Origin: JADJOY01 sp016713535 [NCBI: Deltaproteobacteria bacterium]
GTDB lineage: Bacteria > JADJOY01
Assembly: GCA_016713535.1 (NCBI GenBank)
Contig: JADJOY010000054.1
Location: 6,793-36,037 of the forward strand
Length of the DNA stretch: 29,245 bases
Reading direction: 5' to 3'
Positions within the stretch are counted from its first letter, which is position 1, and the number at the start of each line of letters is the position of its first letter. Below the pieces are notes generated by a model. That model was given only the letters and a program-made list of their open reading frames with translations. It had not been told where the DNA came from and made no database searches. Below are positions 1 through 11,068 of this stretch, piece by piece. Both the position numbers and the translations under genes were made by a program.

Positions 1-55
1 CTTCCCCCCCCCCCCCCCCCCCCCCCGGGGCGGGGCCCCCCCCCCCCCCCTCCCC
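1..55. repeat. Poly-C/poly-G low-complexity contig end
   Basis: A run of 23 C (4-26), then GGGG C GGGG, then 15 C (36-50), then T and CCCC. No coding or structured signal can be read here. Such homopolymer stacks at a contig terminus are usually sequencing or assembly artefacts, although a genuine G-quadruplex-forming tract cannot be excluded from sequence alone. The next bases (56-190) are GC-rich with nothing recognisable. Confidence 0.9.
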
Positions 56-190
56 TGCTGCGCTCGTGGGGCGCCGCCGGCGCCGCCGCGCGCTCCCGGC
101 AGGCTCGCGCCCGCCGCTACACGGGCGGTGCCGACGCGGCGGGCGAGTTGACGCTCGCCCTAGCCAGCCGGAACGAGCCTGCTCCCAGGC

Positions 191-878
191 CTAGCCGGCC
201 GGCGCGAGCGGCACCGACAGGTAGACCCCGAACTCCGCCACGAAGCTCACGCTCACGCAGGCGTGGACCCGGCCCTGCTTGTCGTCGAAGGCGAGACGCT
301 CGCCGACGGGGAAGGCGGCTGGTGCCCCAGCCACGCCCCGGTCGATGTGCACGCCGCACGAGCCGTCAACGCGAACGCCACGGAAGTCGTCAGGCGTCAC
401 GTCATCGCCGGGTCTGGCGAGCAGCGCCACGAACGCACGGCGCGCGCGGAAGAAGACCTGGCCGCCGTCGGGGTGGTAAGTTGGCCTCGTGGGTGAAGAG
501 CCGTGACGTGTCTGCCGGCGTGCGATCGTCGCGCGCCGTCGCCGGATCGGCGAACCAGCCGGTGAGGTAGCGCCGGCCGACGGCGTGGTTCACGGCCCAC
601 AGCCGCTCGCCGGTGCGCGCCATGTCGAAGGTGCCCTCGACCACGCCACCTTCGGCGCCGGTGCCGGGGACGAGCGGTCGGCGCCCGTTCACGGGCCACG
701 GCACAACCGTGACCTCGGCGGCGTCGAAGTCGCGCACCAGGCGGCCAGAGCCGGCGAGGTTGGCTGGCGTGGCGACGCGCCGCCGCACCTCGTGAACCCG
801 CGCCTCGCCGCGTTCGATCGAGGGGGCTGCTTCGAGTAGGACGTCACGGGAGAAGGTCGGCGAAGCCGCCGGCGCCAT
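191..878 (-). pseudogene. Degenerate second copy of AllA-like cupin gene
   Basis: This is a close copy of the intact AllA-like gene at 10358-11068; for example about 100 bases at 208-316 are identical to 10371-10473. The reading frame is broken by several indels. There is an extra A near 477, a loss of about three bases in the CG repeat near 445, and compensating indels near 368-390. The region that reads GVWHQPL in the intact copy here reads GVAGAPAA, so the conserved Trp-His of the family is lost. A possible start is the ATG at 878, which overlaps the 3' end of the upstream FG-GAP gene by 35 bases; the first residues differ from the intact copy. It may be a true decaying duplicate, or a functional gene damaged by poor sequence near the contig end. 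The stop is TAG at 191-193. Confidence 0.7.
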
Positions 879-3347
879 CGCCGAGGAAGATCCGCACCTG
901 GCCGCTGCCGTCCACCCGCGCGAAGTCCATCTGGCCGTCTCCGTTCACGTCCGCCGCGCCGCTGCTGTAGGGGTGGGAGTCGTAGCCTTGCTCCCAGAAG
1001 CTGTCGGGGGTGGCCACCAGCGCCCCCGTGCCAGTACCCAGCGACACGTCCACCGTGAGCCGCGACGACACCACGTCGGGGAACGTGTCGCCGTTCACGT
1101 CCACCACCGCCGAGAGCGGACCCCGGCACGGTGACACGATCGGCCCGGTGAACTGCCCCGTGCCATCGCTCCGGTACACCTCGTACGGGCCCGGGCACCC
1201 GTTCCCCGAGTCGAAGTCCTTGCGGAGGATGTCCAGCTTCCCGTCTCGGTCCATGTCGACGAGCCGCAGCTCGCCGCCGCTGGACGGGATCTGCGTCGCG
1301 AGGTCATAGCCTCCGGCCGCGTTCGCCAGAAGCACATGGATGTCCGAGTCGCCGCCCGGATAGGGAAACCCCGCCAGAACGATGTCGAGACGCGCATCGC
1401 CATTGAGCCGGCCCACCGCGAGCCCCGACGGATGGTTCGGCACGATCGTCGCCACCGCGGGCAGGGACTGACTGAACGTACCCGTACCCGTCGAGTGCCA
1501 GACCGTCACCGAAGCGCCCTCGTCTGGCCAGAACCCAAGAAGCAGGTCATCGCGTTCATCCTGGTTCATGTCCCCGATCGTGAGCGCCATTGGCGTCCGC
1601 GGAATTGGTACGCTTCCCCACGTCGTGAACCCGCCGAGGCCGTTGCCTCGGTAGGTGTCCAGATAGTGGCTGCCGCCGACCTTTCGGTAGACGATCGCGT
1701 CCAGATCCCCATCCCCGTCGAAGTCGCCGAGGCCGTATTCCCCGCCGGGCTGCGGTGGACCGAGCAGCGGCGCTGCGGTCACCGTGAACCCGCCGACCCC
1801 GTCTCCCATCAGCGCTTGGAGCTCCGAGCTGATGTCGTCGAGCACCACCAGATCGGCGTTTCCGTCCGCGTCGAGGTCGGCCGCGCGTACTCCGTTCAAC
1901 CCCACCGCCTCGAGCTTCACCCGGATCGGCTCCGCGAACCGCCCGCTGCCGTCGCCCAGCATCACCGGCGAGCCGATCAGCCCGGCCTGCGCGATGTCCG
2001 CCCGCCCGTCCCGGTTGAAGTCCCCCACCGCGATCCCGCGCGCATACGTCGCGTACGACGAAGCCCAGTGCACGAACGTGCCATCCCCGTACCCGAGCAG
2101 CGTGTGCACTCCCGCGTTGCTGCCGGCGAGCAGGTCCAGCACGCCGTCGCCGTTCATGTCCGCCGAGGCCAGCGACTGCATCATCCCGGCCTCGGGGATC
2201 ACTTGACCGGCCGCAAGCTGCCCCTGACCGTTCCCCAGGAACACCCGCACGGCGTTGGTGCTCGAGAACCCGTCGTGGGTCACCGCCACGTCGACCTTGC
2301 CGTCGCCGCTCAGGTCCTCCACCACCAGCCCCGTGGGGCTCATATCCACGTCGATCCGCTGCTCCGGTAGGAAGCCGCCCCCCGCCGTCGCTCAGCACCA
2401 CCGACAGGTCGCCGCTGCTGTAGTTGCTCGTGACCAGATCCGGCCAGCCGTCGGCGTTGAGATCTCCGGCGCCGATTTCGTGGGGTTGCGTCCCGACGCT
2501 CAGAACACCCTCCGCCACGAACCCTCCGCCGCCATCACCCTGGAGCAACCGGAGCTCGCTTGCATTCCGCACCACGAGATCCAGATGCTGATCGCGGTTC
2601 AAGGCGACGAGCTTGACGGAGTACGGTGATGGGTACTGCGCCAGATCGAGGGCAGGGCCTAGTGTCCCAGTACCGTCACCCGTTAGCAGTGCAACCGTGT
2701 CCCCCAGGCTTGCGACCATGTCCAGGTGACCGTCCTCGTTCACATCACCGAGGTCGAGACCACCCCCGTCCTGACCCGGGATCCCGAACGTCAGGCACGT
2801 AGGTTGGTCAAACCGTCCGGCACCGTCGCCGAGCCAGCGGCAATAGTTTTGTCCATACACCCGTACGATGTCGGGGTTCGTGTCTTCATCGAGGTCACCG
2901 ACTGCTACGAAGCCACGCGAGGAAGACAGCGTGCCGGATCGGAGTCGAGATCCCGTTGCGCTGACGCATCGTTCCCGAGCAGCGCACCCGCCCCGGGGCG
3001 GGTAGGTCCCGCGCCAGCGGGAGCCAAAGCGCCGCAGGTGCCGAAACGATGAACGGCACCGGGTTGCTCGTGACCGAGCCGACTCGGACCGTGATCGGGC
3101 CCGTTCCGGCGCCCACCGGTACCGCGACGCGGATAGACGTCTCCGACCACGACGTCGCGGCGCCAGCATCCACTCCGTCGACGAAGACTTGGCTCGCACC
3201 CTGCGAGGCGCCGAAGCCCGTCCCCGTGAGTGTGACTTCGCTACCCACGCTCGCCGCGTCCGGCGAGACGTCGTTCAGCGTCACCCCACACCCCGTGAGG
3301 CCGATTCCCGCGACGATCAGAAAAACGAAAGCGCACGATCGTGACAT
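844..3347 (-). CDS. IPT/TIG + FG-GAP repeat lipoprotein, second tandem copy (frame broken)
   Basis: Predicted secreted lipoprotein of about 835 residues. The N-terminus is a signal peptide with lipobox LTGC (Cys about residue 20). It is followed by an IPT/TIG Ig-like domain (about 24-110, with the typical V-S-P and GTGFG elements), then a long array of FG-GAP/VCBS repeats with Ca-binding loops of the form DxDxDGxxD (for example GDLDED, ADMNGDG, GDFDGDGDLD). Such arrays fold as beta-propellers and are usually surface or periplasmic binding modules; no enzymatic domain is visible. It is a tandem paralog of the gene at 3440-5929, with stretches of almost identical DNA. The frame is broken at the C6 run 2378-2383, which has one extra base compared with the paralog, and near 3010, where a few bases are missing between the IPT domain and the first repeat. 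Both breaks are localised by comparison with the paralog. The function is not known. Confidence 0.8.
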
Positions 3348-3439
3348 GGCGGGGATGCCGGGGGTGAGCGGACGCGGGCCGGCGACGGGATGCGGCACGC
3401 CTCGCGCCCTCGGTCGAGGGCGGCGAGGCGAGACGGATG

Positions 3440-5929
3440 TCACGGGAGGATCGGAGAAGCCGCCGGCGCCGTCTCCCAGGAAGATCCGCACTTGGCCGCT
3501 GCCGTCCACCCGCGCGAAGTCCATCTGGCCGTCTCCGTTCACGTCCGCCGCGCCGCTGCTGTAGGGGTGGAAGTCGTAGCCTTGCTCCCAGAAGCTGTCG
3601 GGGGTGGCCACCAGCGCCCCCGTGCCAGTACCCAGCGACACGTCCACCGTGAGCCGCGACGACACCACGTCGGGGAACGTGTCGCCGTTCACGTCCACCA
3701 CCGCCGAGAGCGGACCCCGGCACGGTGACACGATCGGCCCGGTGAACTGCCCCGTGCCATCGCCCCGGTACACCTCGTACGGGCCCGGGCACCCGTTCCC
3801 CGAGTCGAAGTCCTTGCGGAGGATGTCCAGCTTCCCGTCTCGGTCCATGTCGACGAGCCGCAGCTCGCCGCCGTCAGCGGGAATTGTCGTCGCGACGTCG
3901 TAGCCTCCTACCATGTTCGCCAGCAGAACCCGGATGGCGCCGTCCCCGGCGGGCGGTGGGTCCGCAGCAAAGACGATGTCGCGTCGAGCGTCGCCGTTCA
4001 CCCGATCGACGGCTAGCGCCGTCGCGAGCTGGGGCCGAGCTCCCGAGAAGGCCACCACCGACTGCGAAAACCTGCCCTGGCCATTCGAGAGCCACACCGA
4101 GACGGATTGCCCAAGGTCGTCCCACACCCCCAACACGAAGTCGTCCTTGCCGTCGCCGTTCATGTCGCCGATCGTGATCGCCGCCGGTACGAACGAGATC
4201 GTCGTCGTGCCGCACGGCGTGAAGCCGCCGAGGCCATCCCCAGTAGGTGTCCAGCGCATAACCGGACGGCTCGCGATACGATCGCGTCGGTGTGCCCATC
4301 CCCGTCGAAGTCGCCGAGGCTGTATTCCCCGCCGGGCTGCGGCAGACCAAGCAGCGGCGTTGCAGTCACTGTGAACCCGCCGGTGCCGTCTCCCATCAGC
4401 GCTTGGAGCTCCGAGCTGACCTCGTCGAGCACGACCAAGTCCGCGTTTCCGTCCGCATCGAGGTCGGCCGCGCGTACGCCGTTCAGCCCCACCGCCTCGA
4501 GCTTCACCCGGATCGGCTCCGCGAACCGGCCGCTGCCATCCCCTAGCATCACCGGCGAGCCGATCAAGCCGTGCTGCGCGATGTCCGCCCGCCCGTCCCG
4601 GTTGAAGTCCCCCACCGCGATCCCGCGCGCATAGGTCGCGTACGACGAGGCCCAATGGACGAACGTGCCATCCCCGTACCCGAGCAGCGTGTGCACTCCC
4701 GCGTTGCTGCCCGCCAGCAGGTCCAGCACGCCGTCACCGTTCATGTCCGCCGTGGCCAGCGACTGCATCATCCCCGCCTCGCGGATAACCTGACCGGCCG
4801 CAAGCTGCCCCTGACCGTTCCCAAGGAATACCCGCACGGCGTTGGTGCTCGAGAACCCGTCGTGGGTCACCGCCACGTCGACCTTCCCGTCGCCGCTCAG
4901 ATCCTCCACCACCAGCCCCGTGGGGCTCGTATCCACGTCGATCCGCTGCTCGGGTAGGAAACCCCCGACGCCGTCGCTCAGCACCACCGACAGATCGCCG
5001 CTGCTGTAATTGCTCGTCACCAGGTCCGGCCAGCCGTCGCCGTTGAGATCGCCGCTGCCGATCGCGTGCGGCCCGGTACCCACACTCACCTCGCCGTCGG
5101 GGACGAATGCCCCCGTGCCGTCACCTCTAAACCGATGCAATGCGTTCCCGTTTCGAACCACGACGTCCAGATGAGCATCGGTGTCGAGATCCACCAGCAG
5201 CAGGTAGTAAGGCGTCGGAAGCTGCGCCACCACCAGCGGAGTTCCAAACGAGCCCGCGCCGTCACCAAGAAGCACCGCAACGGTGCCGTTGAGGCTCTCG
5301 ACGAGGTCCAGGTGCCCATCCTCGTCGACATCCGCGATGCCCAAGCCGCCGCCGGGTCCGACCGGCTCACCGAAGGTCGTGCACGCACCCGGGGCGAATC
5401 TCCCATTCCCATCCCCGAGGAATACGCAAGAGCTGCCTCCGATGGTCGTCACGATGTCGGGATTGCCATCCTCGTCGAGATCCCCCACCGCGACCGACTC
5501 CTGCGTGCTGGAGAGCGCTTCGCCATCCGTGGTGCTCGCGAAGCTCGTCACGCCCGCACGTGCCAGCGCGCTCGGTGAGTAGTCCAGGACCCGCGCCAGC
5601 GGGAGCCCAAGTGCGGCAGGTGCTGAAACGATGAACGGCACGGAATTGCTCGTGAGCGAGCCGACGCGGACCGTGATCAGGCCCGTCCCCGCGCCCGCGG
5701 GTACGGCCAGCGTGATCGACGTGTCGGTCCAGGTGCCGGCCGTGCCGGCGTCCACTCCAGCGACGAAGACTTGGCTCGCGCCCTGTGATGCGCCGAAGCC
5801 CGTACCCGTGAGCGTGACTTGACTGCCCACGCTCGCAGCGTCCGGCGAGACGTCGTTCAGCGTCACCCCACACCCCGTGAGGCCGATCCCAAAGGCGATC
5901 AAGAGGGCGAAAGCGCACGATCGTGACAT
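3440..5929 (-). CDS. IPT/TIG + FG-GAP repeat lipoprotein, first tandem copy (frame broken)
   Basis: Same architecture as its downstream paralog: signal peptide with lipobox LTGC, an IPT/TIG domain (about residues 24-110), then FG-GAP/VCBS repeats to the C-terminus, ending in the GDGAGGF motif. The start ATG at 5929 lies 9 bases after the stop of the giant lipoprotein gene, with GAGAGG as a possible ribosome site, so the two are probably cotranscribed. Compared with the paralog, single bases are missing near 4238 and near 4281 (in the segment aligned with the paralog's YLDTYRGNGLGGF). A third base is missing near 3443, just before the expected stop at 3440. Restoring three bases gives an exact 831-codon gene. 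As sequenced, loss of the stop lets the frame run through the 92-base gap into the next paralog. It is probably exposed at the outer membrane or periplasm; ligand unknown. Confidence 0.8.
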
Positions 5930-5938
5930 GGCGGCCTC

Positions 5939-8900
5939 TCAGGGTGAGGAGTGGAACAGGCCGAAGACCTGGGACGGCGAGACTGGCAGCTCGGCGGAAA
6001 ACCGAGTCAGCAGCAGGTCCGGGTTCGCGTCGCCTTCCTGCGGGCTCGGATACCAGATGGGCGACATGTCCCATTGTAGATCTCCTGGGTTGCCGCTGGA
6101 CGTGGGATCGGCGTCGGCGCGATCGGGAGCCCCGGAGATCGTGGGTGCAATCGTCACGATGTCGCTTTGAGTCGTCTTGAAGTTGCCGCTGAACGACGTG
6201 AAGGCGATGCGGTTCATCGCGATCGTGCTCCAGCGCGGGATCTGATCGGCGCACAGGTTCGTTTGCCCGTTGCACGGCCCGGAAGGGCCGTCGTCCCGGC
6301 GCGTCAAGTTCGCCAGCGACGCGCTCAGCGAATCATCGAGGCGCTGGATCAGGATGTCGTGGTTGCCGAATCGGTCGAGGCCACACTCCGAGGGCGCCAC
6401 GTCTTGGACGTCGAACCGACGCGCGAAGGCCACCCAAGTCGTTGCTCCGAGCTCGTCCACGGGCATGTTGGGCGGCGACGGGTCGGGGTCGTAGTCGCCG
6501 AGGTTCCGATCCCCCTGTTGGTAGGCGGCGCAGGACACGTGGGTTTCCGCACCCACGTCGAGCCACGGTGCCGTGAGTCGGGTGGCCGTGAGTGGCTGGT
6601 TACACCCGGCCGTTCGATCGAACCGCAGCTTCCAAATCGACTGGAAGCTCGCGGTGCCTCCGCCGACGGAGCAGGTCTGGGTGCCCTCGGCGTGGGTAAA
6701 GACGACGTCGATGAAGTTGCCATCCTGGTAGCCACGGGGGTCGCCGCTGTCACCTCCCGAGACGTTTGCGCTCAGATTGCAGGGGGCGGCAGGTGTGCCG
6801 GTCACGTTCTGGATGTAGATGTCCGATCTGCCGGCACCGGGAGTCGGCTTCGCGAACAGGATCCAGTCGCTGTTGTTGGCGCCGCCCGTCGTCACCCACG
6901 AGGGCAGATCCGCCGCCTCGCCGACACCGGTCAGGTAGCGGGCGTTGCTGCCATCGAGATTCGCCACCACCACCCGGCTCGTGGCTGGGCTGAAGATGCC
7001 GATCCCGCCAAACGACCCGTCGAAGGTCTGGAGGGAGTAAGTGAGCTTCGGCTCGGCACTGCCACCCCGGATCGACGCGCTGCGAATCAGCGTCTCGCGG
7101 GTGCCGATCCGCACCGTGTCCCCGCCCGGGAACTCCAAGCCGCCATCGAGGGTTCCGTTTCGGATCTCGAACGAGTGAAACGGGATCACCGGAGGCTCGG
7201 GCATCAGGTACGTGCCGCGATAGTCGGTCGGGCTGGTCGTGGTATCGCTGTTGCCGACGTAGAGCTTGTGGTTCTTCCCCGAGCTGACGTCGGTGCTGGA
7301 GAGCGGGATGCGCGCCACGGAGAACACACCTTCCGGCCTGCCGACCGAGCCCAGCACGCGCTGCGACATGAAGGCCGGGAAGCCGCTGGGGTGTGCGTCG
7401 ACCACCACGATACCCGAGGTGGAGAGCCGGCCGTTCGTGCCACCGAGGTCGGCCTCGCGCGCGACGTACACGCGGTTGCCGTCGGCGCTCACCTCCATCT
7501 GGCCCGACACAGTGCCTTTGCATTTCGCATCGGTCGGCGCCCCGATCGGGCAGTCCTTCGATAGCGCGTACTGGTCCGTGACGTAGGCCGTCGGAACGTC
7601 GCTGGCGAAGCGCAGATCCACGAAGCTCACGGTGTTGTGCGACGCGACGTCCGCGCGGTCGTTGCTGACCACCACCAGCCGTAGGCCCGACCCCAGCGGG
7701 CAGTTCGTCCCCGGATCGCGGGCGGTCACCTGCACGGGCGCGCCGTCGCGAGCGAGGAGCTTGATGCCGACGGGCGTGCGGCCGATCCGCGCCCCCCCGG
7801 ATGGAGCCGTGACGCCGCCCACCCACGCTTCGGGATCGGTTCCGTTCGCCGCCGTGCTCGGGTCCTTGACGATCGCCACCATCCCGTCGTGTTGATTACC
7901 CGTGGAGGGCCACGTCAGCGTGACGAACAAGCGCTCCGAGACGTCCGGCAACGCTCCTTCCGCAAGATAAGCGAGGTCACGCGTGGCCACGGCTCCAAGC
8001 GGCGTCGGGTAGGTACCAAAGCTGGGATGGCTCGCGGGGAGGATGTCGAACCTCGCATCGGTGTAGTCGTCCGTCGGCACGGTCGGATCGAGCGCCCCGG
8101 CCTCGATCGCGGCCACCAGCGGGCCCACGTCGATCCGGCTGACGCTGCCCTCGTAGGCGTTGGCCACGAAAACCTTCGAACCGTCGCTCGAGGCCGCGAT
8201 TCCCTGCGGACCGCAGCCGACCTGGAGCAACGCCGCCACCGTGTCGTTCGCGGTGAGCTGCGCGGTGGGCGCGAACTGCTGGGGGTTGATCTTGACCACG
8301 GTCACCGTGTTGGCGATGTAGTTGCCGGGTTCGGCGGGATCGGCGCCGGCGGTGGGGCCGGCATTGCAAGGGCCGGGACCCGTGTCCTGGTTGTGATGGG
8401 TGAGGAACGCGTAGTAGCGCCCGGATGCTGGCGGGTACTCGACGATCTCGATGCCGTGCCCGACGTTCCGGCCCGGATCGACCGCCGAAGTCGTCGGCAG
8501 GTAGAGGACGTCCTGGTACTGGGTGTCGAACTGCGCCGCGAGCAGCCCGACCGGCTGGTTGAAGTTGCTGATGAGGGTGGTGGGACCACTCAAGGTGCCG
8601 GGGTTCTGCGTGGAGCTCAAGAGGGCCGTGACGCTGTTGGCGTGGTAGTTGGCGACGGCGACGTCGGCGAGCCCGTCCTCGTTGTACTCGCCGATGGCGA
8701 GGGACTTGGGCTGGGCGTCGGTGGTGCCGCTGCTGGGCACCGCCGCGTAGGAGGCTGGGCTCCCGAAGCTGCCATTTCCCTGGCCGAGGGCGACGTAGAC
8801 CCGGTCGTCGTTGCCGGCGCGGTCGGTCGCCACGACGAGGTCCAGGTGGCTATCGTCGTCCATGTGGGCTGCGAGCAGCGCCGTCGGCGGCGCCGCGAGC

Positions 8901-10196
8901 GCCAGCGGACTCCCGGGCGCCGCCGAGAACGACCCCGCACCGTCGCCCAGAAGGATGGTAACGCTGCTGTCGTTCAGGCTCGCCACCGCGACGTCCAGCT
9001 TCGAATCGCTGTTGAAGTCGCCCACCGTCAATGCGGACGGCTTGTGGCCGACCGAGAACGACGTGGCACTTGCGAGCGCGAACGATCCCGCGCCGGCGCT
9101 CGTGTTACGGAGGAACACCAAGCTGCCGTCGTAGGGGCTCGTGCGGTCGTGCTTCGTGAACACGACGTCCTGCTTGGCGTCGTTGTCGAAGTCCCCGGTG
9201 GCGATCGCGGTGGGTTGCTCGGTGCTTCCGGAGCCCCCGGAAGCCGTGATCGACACGCCGAAAGTGCCGTTTCCCACCCCCTCGAGGAGCTTCACCGAGC
9301 AGTCCTGAGCCGTATCGGTCCCCATCAGCGTCGCGACATCCACATTCCCATCGTGATCGAGATCGGCGGTGGCGACAGCGTTCGGTGAGGTGCCCACCTC
9401 GACGTGACTCGCCGCCTGGAACGACACGGTACCTGCCGCGCCGTTGCCGAGAAGCACACTGACCTTGGTAGAGCCATTGTCCGCCACCGCCAGGTCCAGG
9501 TCACCGTCCTGGTCGAAGTCCCCGGTCGCGATCGAGTCGGGCTTCTGATAGAGCGCCTGGAATCCGCGCGGGAAGAACTGGGCCGCCCCCTCGGTGATCC
9601 CTTGGTAGAAGTAGATCCAGTTGTTGGCGAAGCTGGTGATGATGAGGTCGGTCTGCGCGGACTGCTGCGAGGTGTCGGTGTCCGTGTCGATGACGGCGTA
9701 GCCGCCGCCTCGGACGGCGGCATACGCGAACTGATAGTTCGGCGGCAGGAAGGCGATCGCACCGACGGCGACGTCCTGCTCGGCCAGGTCGATGGCGCTG
9801 GCGCTGGCGTTGAGCTTGTTGAACACCTGGGAAGCGCTGGCGACTGGGATGCGGTAGTCGCGGGTGTAGCGCGTGCCTGCTCCCGCGCCGCCGTTGTCAA
9901 CGATGTCGATCGGAACGACTCGCTGGGTGGTTGCCGAGGCGTCGACCCGAAACGGGAGGCTGGCGTGCCAGAGGCCGGACCCGGAAGCGGGGGTCTCCGT
10001 CATCGTGAGATCCGAGTCGAACGAGATGCCCGCCCAGGTTCGGGGCGGTACACCCCCCCGGCAGTCCGCGGCCAGGGCGACCTTCCAGCAACCAGCCGGG
10101 AGCGGCAAGCCGGCGAGGACCAGCGAGAGAACAGACCCAGAACGCGATGGGACCGAAGCACCGCACCAGCGCGTCCCACAGATCCGATCGGGCCAT
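5939..10196 (-). CDS. Giant multi-propeller (VCBS/YVTN/PD40-like) lipoprotein
   Basis: A protein of about 1,420 residues. The preferred start is ATG 10196, because the strong site GGAGGGG lies 6 bases upstream and the N-terminus then reads as a signal sequence. The long open frame instead runs back to 10324 without a ribosome site. To join the two, a frame change is needed near 10140, after which a hydrophobic stretch ends in the lipobox LPAGC (Cys about residue 36). The length 4258 is one base over a whole number of codons, which fits one extra base. After an N-terminal region, about residues 230-540 hold FG-GAP/VCBS repeats (GDFDQDGDLDLAV, ADLDHDGNVD, GDFNSDSKLD). The middle holds YVTN-like propeller segments (SSDGSKVFVANAYEGSV, SADGNRVYVARE). 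The C-terminal third resembles PD40/TolB-type blades (SDWILFAKP, SDIYIQNV). No catalytic motif is visible. It lies between the AllA-like gene and the tandem FG-GAP lipoproteins. Confidence 0.82.
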
Positions 10197-10357
10197 GGCG
10201 TCCCCTCCGTTCTGATGACACCGTACGGGTTTTCGCGGATCGACTCGCAGATCGACGATACGCTCGCGCGCGGCCAGGCCGCAACGCGGGGGACTGTCCA
10301 GCCAGGCGGGAGCAACCGGCGCACGACGGCGCGTTCGCCGCCGGAGTCGGGGACGGC

Positions 10358-11068
10358 TCACGGCGCGAGCGGCACCGACAGGTAGACCCCGAACTCCGCC
10401 ACGAAGCTCACGCTCACGCAGGCGTGGACCCGGCCCTGCTTGTCGTCGAAGGCGAGACGCTCGCCGACGGGGAAGAGCGGCTGGTGCCACACGCCCGGGT
10501 CGATGTGCACGCCGCACGAGCCGTCGAACGCGAACGCCACGAAGTCGTCGGGCGTCACGTCATCGCCGGGTCTGGCGAGCAGCGCCACGAACGCACGGCG
10601 CGCGCGCGGGAAGAAGACCTGGCCGCCGTCGGGGTGGTAGTTGGCCTCGTGGGTGAAGAGCCGTGACGTGTCTGCCGGCGTGCGATCGTCGCGCGCCGTC
10701 GCCGGATCGGCGAACCAGCCGGTGAGGTAGCGCCGGCCGACGGCGTGGTTCACGGCCCACAGCCGCTCGCCGGTGCGCGCCATGTCGAAGGTGCCCTCGA
10801 CGATACCGCCTTCAGCGCCGGTGCCCGGGACGAGTGGCCGCCGGCCGGCGACTGGCCACGGCACGATCGTGACCTCGGTGGTGTCGAAGTCGCGCACCAG
10901 CCGGCCATAGCCCGCGAGCGTGGCGGGTGTGGCTACGCGCCGCCGCACCTCGTGAACCCGCGCCTCGCCGCGCGCGATCGAGGGCGGCGAGGCGAGGTCG
11001 ATCTCGGCGAAGTTCGAGATCGCGGCGGTGCCCGCCCCGTCGTCACCGAGGCCTGGCGTGGCGGTCAC
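10358..11068 (-). CDS. AllA-like (ureidoglycolate lyase family) cupin protein
   Basis: 236 residues from GTG 11068. The C-terminal half resembles E. coli AllA: GGQVFFP aligns with its GTQAFIP, followed by VALLARPGDD, and VHIDPGVWHQPLFPV aligns with VNYHRNVWHHPLF. AllA releases urea from ureidoglycolate to give glyoxylate in allantoin breakdown. The protein is about 70 residues longer than AllA (about 160). No other allantoin or purine catabolism gene is visible, so the substrate is open and a different cupin activity is quite possible. The N-terminal extension contains GLGDDGAG, which resembles the FG-GAP tail motif FLGDGAGG. This suggests that the 5' end derives from an older FG-GAP/AllA junction. 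The GTG overlaps the stop of a doubtful upstream reading frame. The gene is the first convincing member of the minus-strand cluster running down to the contig start. Confidence 0.6.
   Translation of the reverse strand: MTATPGLGDDGAGTAAISNFAEIDLASPPSIARGEARVHEVRRRVATPATLAGYGRLVRDFDTTEVTIVPWPVAGRRPLVPGTGAEGGIVEGTFDMARTGERLWAVNHAVGRRYLTGWFADPATARDDRTPADTSRLFTHEANYHPDGGQVFFPRARRAFVALLARPGDDVTPDDFVAFAFDGSCGVHIDPGVWHQPLFPVGERLAFDDKQGRVHACVSVSFVAEFGVYLSVPLAP

Noticed and set aside
1336-2370. Plus-strand ORF of 344 codons across the second FG-GAP copy
   Set aside because: It lies opposite a well-supported FG-GAP gene, is Arg/Pro/His-rich and has no domain; a GC-rich shadow frame.
7889-9388. Plus-strand ORF of 499 codons opposite the giant lipoprotein
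   Set aside because: Antisense to repeat-bearing coding sequence; composition (Arg, Gly, Val) is that of a mirror frame with no motif or ribosome site.
10358-11068. Allantoin catabolism operon
   Set aside because: Only the AllA-like gene is present; no allantoinase, allantoate amidohydrolase or glyoxylate gene is near, so a pathway cannot be claimed.
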